Positions 43,402 to 52,697 are shown, numbered from the stretch's first letter. The stretch is DNA of 64,000 bases from Rhizobium sp. ZPR4 (GCF_040215725.1 NZ_CP157971.1:124001-188000), one strand, 5' to 3'. Notes: generated by a model from the letters alone, not told the origin. A program made the numbers and translations.

Positions 43402-44235
43402 CTATCGTGATTTTGATGGTGAGCCAGCACCTGACGAGCCGAGCCGCTTCGGCGCCACAGCACCCTCGATCGGCGCCGGCACATCGGCGGGAGCGGTCCT
43501 GAGGTTGAATAGGCAGGTCTCGTTCTCGGTACCGTACCGAAGCGTCCACTGCCGCGAGACCGTGTCGATGACGATGTAGTCAGCCTCACGGCGATAATTG
43601 ACGAGGCTCTCTCGCCGCTTGTTATCGACAATGAAGATCGCCGGCACGTCGCCGGTGAACTTCATGAAGGTCTTCAGACCGTCATCGAACACCCACAAGG
43701 GCTTGGCGGCATCGCTGCCCTTGAAGCCATAGTCGTAATTGACCTTGTCGCGGCGGATGTTCTTGATGTTGGGATTGCGCTCTGCATCCTGCGCCTGTTT
43801 CCACAGTTCGGCCGTGCCCTTCAACCCGGCGTCTTCCGGATAAATGAAGCGCAGCTTGAAGGTCTGGTTCTGGATGGACTTGCTGTCATTGACCTCAAGA
43901 TCAAACGAATAGGTTCGTTTCGTCGTCACCACGGAGAGGTTTGTCGGCGCGTCTTTTTCCATCGGCTTCAGGGTGAGTGAGCGCCGGTCGGCCGATGTCA
44001 GGATCTGCCAGGAAACCGTGTCCCCCGCAACCACCTGGGTAACCTCTTCGTCCGCACCGAAGAGGATGGTCGTTACCATCCCGTAAGTCCCGGTGACGAC
44101 GAAGACCTGTTCAGCCGAATAGGGCAAGGTCCGCACGCGCGGATCGAGCCTGCCGGGCCGGGCAGTCAATTCCGCATGAACCGAAGGGGCCGTCAGAAGC
44201 AGTGACAGCATTATCCCGACCCTGACCCGCCTCAT
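43402..44235 (-). CDS. virB9: T4SS core-complex protein VirB9
   Basis: 277 aa. Signal peptide MRRVRVGIMLSLLLTAPSVHA. N-terminal domain with RVRTLPYSAEQVFVVTGTYG and the TTILFGADEEV motif; C-terminal domain with NYDYGFKGSDAAKPLWVFDD and RYGTENETCLFNL, typical of CagX/VirB9. Forms the outer-membrane ring with VirB7 and VirB10. The single mature Cys near 255 might pair with the VirB7-like lipoprotein. ATGA overlap with virB8. Confidence 0.95.
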   Translation of the reverse strand: MRRVRVGIMLSLLLTAPSVHAELTARPGRLDPRVRTLPYSAEQVFVVTGTYGMVTTILFGADEEVTQVVAGDTVSWQILTSADRRSLTLKPMEKDAPTNLSVVTTKRTYSFDLEVNDSKSIQNQTFKLRFIYPEDAGLKGTAELWKQAQDAERNPNIKNIRRDKVNYDYGFKGSDAAKPLWVFDDGLKTFMKFTGDVPAIFIVDNKRRESLVNYRREADYIVIDTVSRQWTLRYGTENETCLFNLRTAPADVPAPIEGAVAPKRLGSSGAGSPSKSR

Positions 44236-44966
44236 GGGGTTAGCCCCGAAGGCATCGTCTCGGGAACCTTGACGTATTCGGTGACGACAAAGCCGAGGGG
44301 GTTATAAAGCCGGACCCGGTTGCTGGCGGGGAGATTGATCTGGCGGTAGCGGATCGTCGCCGACCAGCGATTGACCACATCGCCGCCGCGGCGCCGTTCC
44401 CGGGTCTCGAAGCGCACCGACATTGTGGTGGCATTGAGCGGATTGACGGACAGGATTTCGGGTCTGATCTCGCCCGTCGTTCCCATGGTCTTGACCGGAC
44501 CTCGTGGATTGGAAGGGTTCATCCACTCCGAATAGTCCTTGAAGGCCGGGGAATCCGGGTCCGACCAAAGAGCGATCATGTCGAAGTTTTCCGACAAATA
44601 GCGGGGGTCATAGGTCTCGCGACGTATGACGTAATTGCCGACGAACGAAGCGCGGACGGCCTGGATTTCTGAAACGTTCGACCGGTCCTTGTCGAGCGTG
44701 GTCACCGTCTCCATGTAGCCCGTGTTCTTGTCCACGATGAGCGGCACGACCTCGGTGCGCACCAGTGGAAAGAGCTGCGCGACAGAGAAGGATAGAACGC
44801 CGGCCACGAACCAACCCGCCACCGCGAAAACCAACAGGATGAGACCGATCAGAGTCCGCAGCGACCGGTTCTTCTCGCCCCAGGAGAGGTGCTGATCGTA
44901 GATCTCTTGTGGTCCCGGCACACGATCGGCCGGCGCCGCTTTCAATTGCCTTTTGAACAATGCCAA
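44232..44966 (-). CDS. virB8: T4SS inner-membrane protein VirB8
   Basis: 244 aa. Cytoplasmic start, a single membrane helix (LIGLILLVFAVAGWFVAGVL), then an NTF2-like periplasmic domain with VPLIVDKNTGYMETVTTL, RETYDPRYLSENFDMI and the NPLGFVVTEYVKVPE ending, as in VirB8. It nucleates assembly by contacting VirB9, VirB10 and others. Its start lies 55 bp after the virB6 stop and its end overlaps virB9 (ATGA). Confidence 0.95.
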   Translation of the reverse strand: MALFKRQLKAAPADRVPGPQEIYDQHLSWGEKNRSLRTLIGLILLVFAVAGWFVAGVLSFSVAQLFPLVRTEVVPLIVDKNTGYMETVTTLDKDRSNVSEIQAVRASFVGNYVIRRETYDPRYLSENFDMIALWSDPDSPAFKDYSEWMNPSNPRGPVKTMGTTGEIRPEILSVNPLNATTMSVRFETRERRRGGDVVNRWSATIRYRQINLPASNRVRLYNPLGFVVTEYVKVPETMPSGLTP

Positions 44967-45021
44967 GTTTCAAACCTCGAATTCGCAATGAGTAAAATCG
45001 GTGATCCTTGCCGCCTCCGCG

Positions 45022-46095
45022 TCATTCGCTGCTGCGCCGACGATTGGTGAGCATCCGACCAAGCGCACCGACGCCAGCGACACTGCTGCGGCCCGCAAGC
45101 GCTGCAGCCGTGACGGCGCCCCTCGGTCCGGCCAGCGTGCTGAGTGCTATGGCCGCGGCCTGCCCGGCGCGGGAATTGCTCGAAGAGAGGCGCCGGCGTG
45201 CGGCATAGTAGGCCGTGTCCACGCCGCCCCCGCCCGGGACGCCAGAGAAGGCTGCCCCGTAGGCAAAGCTGCGCGCGAAATCCGGCACTTGGAAGATGAA
45301 ATAGGAGATCAGCGCGAGATAGAGCACCATGGCGAGCACGATCGCCAGAGCATTCTCCTTGGTCGCCATGTCGCCGTTGATCGTGTCCATCATGCCGATC
45401 AGAAAGCCGAACGACAGGCCGGCCATGATGTAGGTGAAGAGCAGCATGAACATGCCGTAGGCGACGCCCCTCACCCAGGCGTCGAAGACAAAGCGGGTGA
45501 TGCCGAAGAAATAGCAGAGGATCGCGATCGGACCGATGGCAAGCATGACGGCGGTGATCATCTTGGCAAAGAGGGTGACGCCGGTGAGGATCAGCAGCAT
45601 CGGCAGGAGGCCGAAGACCAGCACGATAAAGACGACGACGGCGCCGGTCACATTCGGCAGCCATCCGGATTCGTAGGAATTGAAGAGCTGCATGGCAAAG
45701 TCGTAGACCTTGCGAGCCATACTCGCGACTTGCTCGGCGATGTCTGCTCCGGCTGATTGACCGCCCATCGCCGAGGATATGGCCGATCCGAGATCCTGCG
45801 GGGCCGACAGCACGAACTGTCCGATATTGTCGTAGAAGAGCGCCCAAGACATGATGAGAGTATAGGCGAGCGTGATCTTGAAGGCGGTGATTGCCATGTC
45901 TTGAAGGGAAACGCTCGATAGCCCGAGCGCGCCCCAAAGGAAGTAGAGGGTCAGGAAGATCGCCAGGATGGCGGAAACGAGGTTTCTGTTTTCGGCAAAC
46001 AGCCCCCAGGCCCGCTCCAGCGACGCCTCGTTGATCTTGTCGAAATATCGGAGCGCATCGCCATAGAAGTTTATCGCGTAGCTGACGGGATCCAT
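45022..46095 (-). CDS. virB6: T4SS polytopic membrane protein VirB6
   Basis: 357 aa, with GATGAGAC before the ATG. TrbL/VirB6 pattern: LVSAILAIFLTLYFLWGALG, ITLAYTLIMSWALFYDNIGQ, the amphipathic periplasmic loop P2-like region, ITGAVVVFIVLVFGLLPMLL and AVMLAIGPIAILCYFFGITR among five to seven membrane segments. C-terminal tail is Ala/Arg-rich (GRSSVAGVGALGRMLTNRRR). It forms part of the inner-membrane channel. Overlaps the VirB7-like gene's end by 25 bp. Confidence 0.93.
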   Translation of the reverse strand: MDPVSYAINFYGDALRYFDKINEASLERAWGLFAENRNLVSAILAIFLTLYFLWGALGLSSVSLQDMAITAFKITLAYTLIMSWALFYDNIGQFVLSAPQDLGSAISSAMGGQSAGADIAEQVASMARKVYDFAMQLFNSYESGWLPNVTGAVVVFIVLVFGLLPMLLILTGVTLFAKMITAVMLAIGPIAILCYFFGITRFVFDAWVRGVAYGMFMLLFTYIMAGLSFGFLIGMMDTINGDMATKENALAIVLAMVLYLALISYFIFQVPDFARSFAYGAAFSGVPGGGGVDTAYYAARRRLSSSNSRAGQAAAIALSTLAGPRGAVTAAALAGRSSVAGVGALGRMLTNRRRSSE

Positions 46096-46313
46096 GTCTC
46101 ATCCTGGAAATTGTTCACCGGTCGCATAGGACCGCAATCGTCCTTGATGGCGCCCGCGAGCGCATTCTCAGCGACGGTGGTCGTGGGCTCGGATACGAAG
46201 CCGAGGGCCGGGACCGGATTGTCGTCGGCCGAGCATTTGGCAAGCTGCTCATATTTTCCGGCGCATCCGACGAGCACCGCACCGATCAGCCCCAACACAA
46301 GAACTGCCCTCAC
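46071..46313 (-). CDS. VirB7-like small lipoprotein
   Basis: 80 aa with a lipobox LVGCAG at residues 14-19 after MRAVLVLGLIGA. The mature part has two further Cys (LAKCSAD and DDCGPM). Between virB5 and virB6 where VirB7 or an entry-exclusion (EexN-like) lipoprotein normally sits; in either case an outer-membrane lipoprotein. ATGA overlap with the virB5 stop. The VirB7 role is likely; exclusion is the alternative. Confidence 0.75.
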   Translation of the reverse strand: MRAVLVLGLIGAVLVGCAGKYEQLAKCSADDNPVPALGFVSEPTTTVAENALAGAIKDDCGPMRPVNNFQDETWIPSATR

Positions 46314-47101
46314 TGGTTCTGATCCTCGAATGCCTTCAGCTGATCGCGAACAGACGTACCCTGCGGCTGAGTACCGCCGTCACGCATGACACTGTCGGGA
46401 AGCGGCGCGAAGGTTTTGAGGTTTTGCGACGAGGTTGCTAGGGCGGCCTTATACTGCTGGTTCAGCAGCATGACCTGGTTGTTGAGCGAGCCGACGGCTT
46501 CGTTGGCGGTCTGATTTCCCTGCAGCACCATCTGGGTGTTTTGCTCCAGCGCCCCTTTCAGATCCTTCGCCGTTCCAATCTGCTGGGTGGCCTGCATGAA
46601 CGAATTCTGCCGGTCCTTGGTGGCGCTGTTCATCGCGTCAGTCAGCGCAGTCAGCGTCGTCAACGCGTTGATCCCTTGAGAATAGGCCTGATTGGCGCCG
46701 GAGAGCTCACCGCCCTTGACGGTATCGACCACCATCTTCACGAGGTTGAGGCCATTGATCAGTTTGGCCGCGGTATTCTGGAACTGACCGTTAATACCGC
46801 CGAACACGGCTGCGTTGCTCGATAGCACCGTGCTGAAATCCGGCGCCTGTCCCATGGTGAAGCCATTGCCGGTCGCAAGCTTGGCAAACTGGCTCGCATC
46901 CTGCGTTCGGTCGCCAGTGATCGCCGCCAAGGTCTTTGTGGTGTTGTCCTTGACGACTGACGTGTCCTGCTGGATCTCCGAAGAAAGCCGTTTGATCTCT
47001 TCGCTGATCGAGATGTTTTCCGAGTCCTTGACGGGGACCTGTGCATAGGCCTGAGCGACGGAAACGATGGAGAGCGCCGCTGCGATCATTGCTGTTTTCA
47101 T
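46310..47101 (-). CDS. virB5: T4SS minor pilin VirB5
   Basis: 263 aa from ATG 47101, with AGGAAAGG upstream. Signal peptide MKTAMIAAALSIVSVAQAYA-QVPV. Long amphipathic helices characteristic of VirB5/TraC tip proteins (SEEIKRLSSEIQQDTSVVKD, then ATQQIGTAKDLKGALEQNTQ and SLNNQVMLLNQQYKAALATS). Located at the pilus tip and thought to mediate contact with recipients. 19 bp separate it from the upstream transglycosylase gene. Confidence 0.9.
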   Translation of the reverse strand: MKTAMIAAALSIVSVAQAYAQVPVKDSENISISEEIKRLSSEIQQDTSVVKDNTTKTLAAITGDRTQDASQFAKLATGNGFTMGQAPDFSTVLSSNAAVFGGINGQFQNTAAKLINGLNLVKMVVDTVKGGELSGANQAYSQGINALTTLTALTDAMNSATKDRQNSFMQATQQIGTAKDLKGALEQNTQMVLQGNQTANEAVGSLNNQVMLLNQQYKAALATSSQNLKTFAPLPDSVMRDGGTQPQGTSVRDQLKAFEDQNQ

Positions 47102-47120
47102 GTGCCTAACCTTTCCTGTG

Positions 47121-48293
47121 CTAATTTGCCGTCGGCCTGGAATCGACCACCGTGACGAGGCCAAGTGCCGGGTCCTGCAATGCCGTGAAGGTCGCGACCG
47201 CGCCATTTGCACGTGCCTCATCCTGCAGGTCGGACAGCCAGTGCTGGATCTGTTCTGTGGTGGCGTTGGACGGGACAGCGAAGCAACGAGTGCCACCTGT
47301 ATCGATGATATTGGTCGGGCACCGGATCTCGGCCATGACAAGCGAGCCGTCATGGTCTTTCGAATTTCCGCCACCACTGCCACGAAGGCTAGCCGACGAG
47401 GATTGCAGGCCGGACTGAAGGCGCTGCAGATATTGCTGGTTCGCTGCGATCGATTTCCCAAGCAGCTCGTTCCAAACGGAGCCGCGTTCGATCTGCGCCT
47501 GCGTGTTTCGGTCGACCGCCTTCTTCAGCTGCTCGCCGCAACCGTTTGCGTAACTCGCGGTTTCTGGCTCGGCTGTACCCTCCGATGGGGTGTTATCACC
47601 GTTCTGGGCCTTGTTACGGGCATAGTAGGCGGAGACCTTTTTGACGTAGTCCTGCGTCTCCGGAATGTTGGGGATCTGACCGTTCTGCAGCGACTGCCGG
47701 TACGGTCCGGCATTGTAGCCGGCGGCGATCAGATCATAGCGGTCACCGAACATGCCCTGGAGCTGCTTGATGTATTTGACGCCGCCCCGAATATTGTCGC
47801 GCGTGTCATAAGGGTTGACGCCGAGCTGTGCGGCGGTGCCTGGCATGAGTTGCATGACGCCGGTGGCACCGACCCCCGAGCGCGCCGACTGGCGGAAACG
47901 CGACTCCTGCTCGGCGATCGCCATCGCAAAATTTGGATCGACACCCTGCCGGATTGCCTCCTGTTGCACCATGCTGGCAACTTCCTGCTGGCTTGGTGTC
48001 CGGGATGATGGCGCTGCGGGCGCAGTGTCTCCCCCTATGCCATCGGCTGAGCAATCCGTCGGCGCGCCCGAACCCTGACCAGGTGCGACGCTGTCGGTCG
48101 CTCCGCCCGAGGCGCCTTTGACTTTGCGCGTATCGGCCTGATAGGACTGATACCAGTTCTCGGTCGCCTGCTGGATCTTCTGGCGCGCCTGGTCGATGAC
48201 CGGCACCTGGGCATGACCTGTGCCAACGGGAAAGAGCAGCGCCAAGGCCAACACGCCGGCCGCGGCTCCCTCAAGGTGCTTTGCGTGCTTCAT
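47121..48293 (-). CDS. lytic transglycosylase of the T4SS operon (second, large)
   Basis: 390 aa. Signal peptide AAAGVLALALLFPVGTGHA. The SLT domain (about residues 100-215) has MAIAEQESRFRQSARSGVGATGVMQLMPGT with the catalytic Glu, and IAAGYNAGPYRQ. A C-terminal region of about 150 residues with Cys (NGCGE, EIRCP, TRCFAV) is not part of the usual VirB1 and resembles a fused secreted module. It cuts peptidoglycan to let the channel through. Overlaps virB4 by 23 bp; a second SLT gene heads the operon, so the system has two. Confidence 0.9.
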   Translation of the reverse strand: MKHAKHLEGAAAGVLALALLFPVGTGHAQVPVIDQARQKIQQATENWYQSYQADTRKVKGASGGATDSVAPGQGSGAPTDCSADGIGGDTAPAAPSSRTPSQQEVASMVQQEAIRQGVDPNFAMAIAEQESRFRQSARSGVGATGVMQLMPGTAAQLGVNPYDTRDNIRGGVKYIKQLQGMFGDRYDLIAAGYNAGPYRQSLQNGQIPNIPETQDYVKKVSAYYARNKAQNGDNTPSEGTAEPETASYANGCGEQLKKAVDRNTQAQIERGSVWNELLGKSIAANQQYLQRLQSGLQSSSASLRGSGGGNSKDHDGSLVMAEIRCPTNIIDTGGTRCFAVPSNATTEQIQHWLSDLQDEARANGAVATFTALQDPALGLVTVVDSRPTAN

Positions 48294-50790
48294 CGACCGT
48301 CACCCCATCCCAGTCGCAGAATTTCGAGAGCCAGTTCTTTGGATCGTCGCCGTACTCGTCGAGCAACATCTCGACTTCGCGCACGGTCTCTTCCCTCCCC
48401 GAGAGCACCTTGATGAACTCTGGCATGTGGGACATGTCGACGCGAGCGATCACGCTGCTCTTTGCCTGCTTGATCAGCATGAAGCGCGAACTCGGATCAC
48501 CGTTTTTGACCCAATCGAATTCCGCTCGCGAGAGACCGAAATGCTCCATGTAGGAGTTTTCGTCAGCCTTGGGATTGGCAAAGAAGATGTTGGTCGACGT
48601 CTGTTCGATGATCGTGCGGCTGACGCTCGAACGCACCACGTCGTCGGCCGACTGCGTGCCGAAGATGACGAGACCGTTTCGCTTTCGGATCGTCTTGAAA
48701 TAGTCCTTCATGGTACGCTTGAACTCGTCGTCATCGAGCAGCTTCCAGGCTTCGTCCATCAGGTTGATGATCGGCGCCTTGCCGTCGTAGATCGCATCCA
48801 GTCGGTGGAACATGTAGAGAAGGGCTGCGGTGCGTACGGTCGGATCATCAAGGATCGACGTCATGTCGAAGCCGATCATTGGCCGCGAGATATCGAGATC
48901 GTCGGCCGCGTTGTCGAAGAGCCAGGCGTAGGGTCCCTTGTCGACCCATTTGTCGAGCCGGGCGATCAGGCTGCCTTCGGTCCGCTCACTGCCGGCAAGC
49001 AGCGCCCGCAGTGACGAAAGACGGCGATAAGACCTGTCCTTCGTCTTCAGGACTGACTTGATCGCGTTGCGAATGATCGCTTCTTCCTGCGGCGTCAGGC
49101 TTTCGCCTTCCTTGGAAGGTTTCAGCATGAAGCTCAGGAGCCCATAGAGGAAAACGCGGTTCTCCTCGGTGTCATCAAGCAGTAGCGGGTTCCATCCCGA
49201 CGGCTGGCCGGGCTCCAGCGACATGTAGGTTCCGCCCGCTGCCCGCACCATGATGTCGAGGCCACGGTCCTTGTCGAAGACGATCGTCTTCAGCCGCGGG
49301 CTGACGCGATAGGCTTGCAGGATCAGGAAGGCCATGATGACGGTCTTGCCGGATCCGGTCGGGCCGAAAACTGTCGTGTGCCCGACGTCGCCCTGATGGA
49401 AGTTGAAGAAGAAGGGCGTGCCGGACGTCGTCTCAAAGATTGTGATTGCCGGCCCCCAATGGTTGCCGTCAGGCTTGCCGTAAGGATAGGCGTGAAAGCT
49501 GCTCAAACCCGAGCAGTTCAGCGTGGAGATCAGCGCTCGCCGGGCGATATAGGCCTGATTGCCGGGCAGTTGCGCCCAGTAGGCCGGCTCCGCATTCAGG
49601 TCTTCGCGGACATAGGAAGCGCCGAGCGCGCCGAGTTCGTTGCCGATCAGCGCCACGGCATCGTCAAGCTGGGCGATGGCTTTGGCGACCGGCATCACCG
49701 TGAGATGATGTTCGGTGAAGGCAACCCGCTTGCGGGCAAGTTCGTCCCGGGCAATATCGAGATTGGCCTGGACACTCGAGCCACCTTCGTCGGCCTTTGA
49801 CATCTGCCGGTCCAGTCGTTCGATCCGGCTGCGGGCCGCCATGTCGTCGACAAAGGACATCGATTGCGTCAGCACCAACTCGAATGGCAGCTTGAGGATA
49901 TAATCAAGCATGCCGGCGCCCGTCTCCGGTGGATATTCCTTCAAGGAGACCATCGCCGCATAGCGGTCATCGCCCGGTATGTCGCCTTGCAGGTGAATGA
50001 TGCGGTTGCCGATCGATGTCCGGCGGGCCGGTAGCATCTCGTCGATCGGAATGTTGCCCAGCCGGATCGGCCGAACGCGTCCACCGTTCAGTAGCGTATA
50101 AAAGAACTCGCATTGCTCGGAGAACCAAATTTTCCGCGCGGCTTCGTCGACGACCATATCTTCAGAGACATCGCGGAAGACTTTTCTGTTCTCGCCGAGG
50201 TCAGCTTGGACGCGTTGCACGTCGCGAAGGACCTTCGGCCCATAAACGGAAAGCGATTTCTCAAGTGCTCGCGTTGCCTCGTTGAGTTTATCGCGCATCG
50301 CGCGGAACTGTTCCTTGCGCACGATCGTGCCGCCAGCACCCATGAGGCGGGACAGCGCCGATCCCTTTCGGAACATGGGGCGCACGACCAGCGAGACATA
50401 AGTGTCGTTCACGAACATCTCGTTTTTCGAGATGCTCGACTGATAGACGTGATCGAGGCGCTCCATAAAGGGATCGGCGAAGGCTGACGGCAACGACGGC
50501 GCAACCTTGCGTCTGATCACGTGAGTATAAAGTGCGAAGCTGCCGATCGAGGAGATCGCACGGAAGGCGGCATTGCGCTGCCGCTGCAGCATATTGATCG
50601 TTTCGATATCCGCCGTCTCGAAGGAAAAGCCGGTGAGCTTCAGGGTTGAGACGAGGCAGTCGTTCTTCAGGCGGATGATGCCGTTTTCGATCGGGACGTA
50701 GAAAGGAACATGCGTCGCCACATTGCGGTCTGCAAAGATCTCCCAACCCTTTGACAGACTGCCTCTCAGCGATCTCGCCATCGTGTTCAT
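48271..50790 (-). CDS. virB4: T4SS ATPase VirB4
   Basis: 839 aa, family length. N-terminal CagE/TrbE domain (ENGIIRLKNDCLVSTLKLTG, ETGAGMLDYILKLP), Walker A VFGPTGSGKTVIM near 478, Walker B INLMDEAWKLLDD near 676 and the GTQSADDVV arginine/sensor region near 715. The largest energy protein of the apparatus, acting at the inner membrane in pilin handling and transfer. A second possible start, MARSLRG, lies three codons in. Follows virB3 by 3 bp. Confidence 0.96.
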   Translation of the reverse strand: MNTMARSLRGSLSKGWEIFADRNVATHVPFYVPIENGIIRLKNDCLVSTLKLTGFSFETADIETINMLQRQRNAAFRAISSIGSFALYTHVIRRKVAPSLPSAFADPFMERLDHVYQSSISKNEMFVNDTYVSLVVRPMFRKGSALSRLMGAGGTIVRKEQFRAMRDKLNEATRALEKSLSVYGPKVLRDVQRVQADLGENRKVFRDVSEDMVVDEAARKIWFSEQCEFFYTLLNGGRVRPIRLGNIPIDEMLPARRTSIGNRIIHLQGDIPGDDRYAAMVSLKEYPPETGAGMLDYILKLPFELVLTQSMSFVDDMAARSRIERLDRQMSKADEGGSSVQANLDIARDELARKRVAFTEHHLTVMPVAKAIAQLDDAVALIGNELGALGASYVREDLNAEPAYWAQLPGNQAYIARRALISTLNCSGLSSFHAYPYGKPDGNHWGPAITIFETTSGTPFFFNFHQGDVGHTTVFGPTGSGKTVIMAFLILQAYRVSPRLKTIVFDKDRGLDIMVRAAGGTYMSLEPGQPSGWNPLLLDDTEENRVFLYGLLSFMLKPSKEGESLTPQEEAIIRNAIKSVLKTKDRSYRRLSSLRALLAGSERTEGSLIARLDKWVDKGPYAWLFDNAADDLDISRPMIGFDMTSILDDPTVRTAALLYMFHRLDAIYDGKAPIINLMDEAWKLLDDDEFKRTMKDYFKTIRKRNGLVIFGTQSADDVVRSSVSRTIIEQTSTNIFFANPKADENSYMEHFGLSRAEFDWVKNGDPSSRFMLIKQAKSSVIARVDMSHMPEFIKVLSGREETVREVEMLLDEYGDDPKNWLSKFCDWDGVTVDEARKAP

Positions 50791-50793
50791 CGC

Positions 50794-51120
50794 TTACACT
50801 CCGTAGGTTCTGACGCCGCCACCGAGCTTCCGGCCAAGAGGGTTGACACCACACATGCTGAGGCGCCCGACGATCTCGAAAAACCAGAGATCGAGCTTGA
50901 CGGTGAGCACGTAGAGAATGCTGTGGAGGACGACGAAGGAGACCGGGAACCACAGGATGGATCCCAGGATCATGAAGACCATTAGCGAAACAAAACATTC
51001 CGCCAGGAAGTAAGTGTACGGAATTCCCATCACCGTCGGCGGTCGTGTGAGAGCCAATATGACGGGATGGGATTCGATATAGTCGTCGCCACCCTCGGCG
51101 GTATTCCCTGCTCCCGCCAT
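50794..51120 (-). CDS. virB3: T4SS inner-membrane protein VirB3
   Basis: 108 aa. SHPVILALTRPPTVMGIPYT near residue 17 and two tightly spaced membrane segments (FLAECFVSLMVFMILGSILW, FPVSFVVLHSILYVLTVKLD), then WFFEIVGRLSMCGVNP, the VirB3/TrbD/AvhB3 pattern. Partners VirB4 in pilus assembly; the genes are three bases apart, and in some systems fused. Confidence 0.93.
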   Translation of the reverse strand: MAGAGNTAEGGDDYIESHPVILALTRPPTVMGIPYTYFLAECFVSLMVFMILGSILWFPVSFVVLHSILYVLTVKLDLWFFEIVGRLSMCGVNPLGRKLGGGVRTYGV

Positions 51121-51123
51121 GGC

Positions 51124-51495
51124 CTAAGACCCGCTGCCAGCAAGGAAGTCGACGAGCTCGGCGGCGGCAAACATGCCGGCAAGGCTTCCTCCAACCCGAA
51201 GCAGCGCTCCCCAGGACCAGTAGCCAAAGGCTGCGGCGAGAAACATGCCGATGAAGGCAATCGCTCCGACCGAACGACCGAACGGCCCGGTGAAGAACTG
51301 CACAAGTCGGTCAGCCGCGTTTTGAAGGGCATCGAGATTCTGCGCGGCCGCTGGCTCGTACTGGCTGACGAGCAGGATCAGGCTCGTCGCAAGCACGATG
51401 GCGGCGTTCCCGACCCACCTCCTTTTGGCCAATGAGGACCAGGCTACGCTGCCATAGAGAACGGCGCTCTGGACTGCGAACGCGATGGGATTCAT
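51124..51495 (-). CDS. virB2: T4SS major pilin VirB2 (TrbC family)
   Basis: 123 aa. Long signal sequence ending in PAAAQ, then the prepilin with two hydrophobic segments (GRSVGAIAFIGMFLAAAFGY and RVGGSLAGMFAAAELVDFLA). Length and layout match TrbC/VirB2. Processed by signal peptidase and assembled into the conjugative pilus. ATGA overlap with the upstream transglycosylase gene's stop; virB3 follows after 3 bp. Confidence 0.92.
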   Translation of the reverse strand: MNPIAFAVQSAVLYGSVAWSSLAKRRWVGNAAIVLATSLILLVSQYEPAAAQNLDALQNAADRLVQFFTGPFGRSVGAIAFIGMFLAAAFGYWSWGALLRVGGSLAGMFAAAELVDFLAGSGS

Positions 51496-52607
51496 TCAAA
51501 CACCTCTTCCTTGACAATTTTGACCGGCTCACCTGGATCATTCCGAGCCCCCTGAGCTCGGATTTCTGGTGGGGCCGAAGTCACTGCTGAGAAAACAAGC
51601 ATCGGGGATTTTGCGCGGTCGGCCCGGCCGGTACGGCGGGACGCCGAGGCCGTACTTGTGGACGTGACACCCGGCGCGGCCGCCGTGCCGGTATAGTATC
51701 CAACGACACGGGTGACATAGTCCGCGGTCTCGCGGATCAGTGGCAGGGAATGGCGAAGGTCGACATGCGGCTCGCCGGCATTATAAGCGGCGGCGACCAA
51801 CACAGGATTTTTGTACTTGGCGATCAAGACGCGGAGAAACCGCGTGCCAGCCTGGATGTTCTGCTCCGGATCCGATAGATCGGTCGCACCGAAGGCTTGG
51901 CCGATGCGTGGCATGACTTGCATCAAACCGATGGCGCCCGCGGAGCTAACCAGATCTGGATCGAACCCGGCATTCTCGGCCCGCATGACCGAAAGCACCC
52001 AGTTGGGATCCACCTCCTCCTTCCGGGCAACCTTCAAAGCAAGTTTGGCATAGTCCGTGGGCACACCGGATAAAAGATCCGATCGGACCTGTACTGGTGG
52101 CTCGCTGACATGAGGTGTGATTGTCGGCTCGGCAAGTTCCGGAACGGCGGTTGCATGGTCAAACGAGTAGACGCTGACCAGCGAATGCACATCGCGCTCC
52201 CGACGGTCATTCGTGCTGCCAAAGGCTGATTCTGATGATCGCCCGACGCTGTCACTAAACCCTCCGATGAACTCCGGCGGACCAGCGCTGATCCGAAGCG
52301 CGTCAACGACCGGGCCGCTAAATCGCGCGTTGAAGCTGGCAGAATCGATCGTTGGGATATCCCGCGTCAAAGTAGCAGCTGAGGCCTCCGGATTTGTCGG
52401 CACGGCCGCCACCTCGCTGGCCTTCGGCTCCGCCAGGCTGGCGGTGTGGACGTGCGTCGACTTTGCCAAGACGATGTGGCCGCTACTGTCATCTGGGCCG
52501 GAGGCGAAACCGGTAAGCAGAAAAGCCGAGGTTCCGGCGAGCCATAGCACGCTCCACGAGGATATCTTGGGCGGTCTGTTCACAGGCGAAAGCGGATCGC
52601 TATCCAT
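51492..52607 (-). CDS. virB1: VirB1-type lytic transglycosylase heading the virB operon
   Basis: 371 aa. An N-terminal membrane segment (SVLWLAGTSAFLLTGFASG) followed by about 170 poorly conserved residues, then an SLT domain: VDPNWVLSVMRAENAGFDPD with the catalytic Glu, SSAGAIGLMQVMPRIG and VLVAAAYNAGEPHV. Ser/Thr/Pro-rich tail. It opens the peptidoglycan for the T4SS. The first gene of the transfer operon: box 3 overlaps its presumed -10, with the start only 19 bp further on and no clear ribosome site, so a very short leader or a different internal start is possible. Confidence 0.9.
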   Translation of the reverse strand: MDSDPLSPVNRPPKISSWSVLWLAGTSAFLLTGFASGPDDSSGHIVLAKSTHVHTASLAEPKASEVAAVPTNPEASAATLTRDIPTIDSASFNARFSGPVVDALRISAGPPEFIGGFSDSVGRSSESAFGSTNDRRERDVHSLVSVYSFDHATAVPELAEPTITPHVSEPPVQVRSDLLSGVPTDYAKLALKVARKEEVDPNWVLSVMRAENAGFDPDLVSSAGAIGLMQVMPRIGQAFGATDLSDPEQNIQAGTRFLRVLIAKYKNPVLVAAAYNAGEPHVDLRHSLPLIRETADYVTRVVGYYTGTAAAPGVTSTSTASASRRTGRADRAKSPMLVFSAVTSAPPEIRAQGARNDPGEPVKIVKEEVFE

Positions 52608-52625
52608 GGCTGAACCAATGCAAAA

Positions 52626-52641
52626 TTATACTGCGGTATAA
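52626..52641. promoter_or_regulatory. conjugation box 3 (TTATAC-TGCG-GTATAA)
   Basis: Perfect 6-bp arms around TGCG. Minus strand reads TATAAT at 52630-52625, a consensus -10 for the virB operon whose first ATG is at 52607. The box therefore overlaps the -10 and could be bound by a repressor. Confidence 0.72.
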
Positions 52642-52681
52642 GATTTTGAACCGCATTCAGCCGTGGAAATCAACCCTAAAG

Positions 52682-52697
52682 TTTAACTGGAGTATAA
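52682..52697. promoter_or_regulatory. conjugation box 4 (TTTAAC-TGGA-GTATAA)
   Basis: One mismatch between arms. Its centre is 56 bp from that of box 3, so two boxes lie in the virB upstream region, roughly five helical turns apart. The TATAAT on the plus strand points towards no gene on that strand. Confidence 0.6.

Noticed and set aside
44942-46102. Open frame of 386 codons on - overlapping virB6
   Set aside because: Arg/His/Cys-rich sequence typical of an off-frame reading; virB6 in the other frame has the expected membrane segments.
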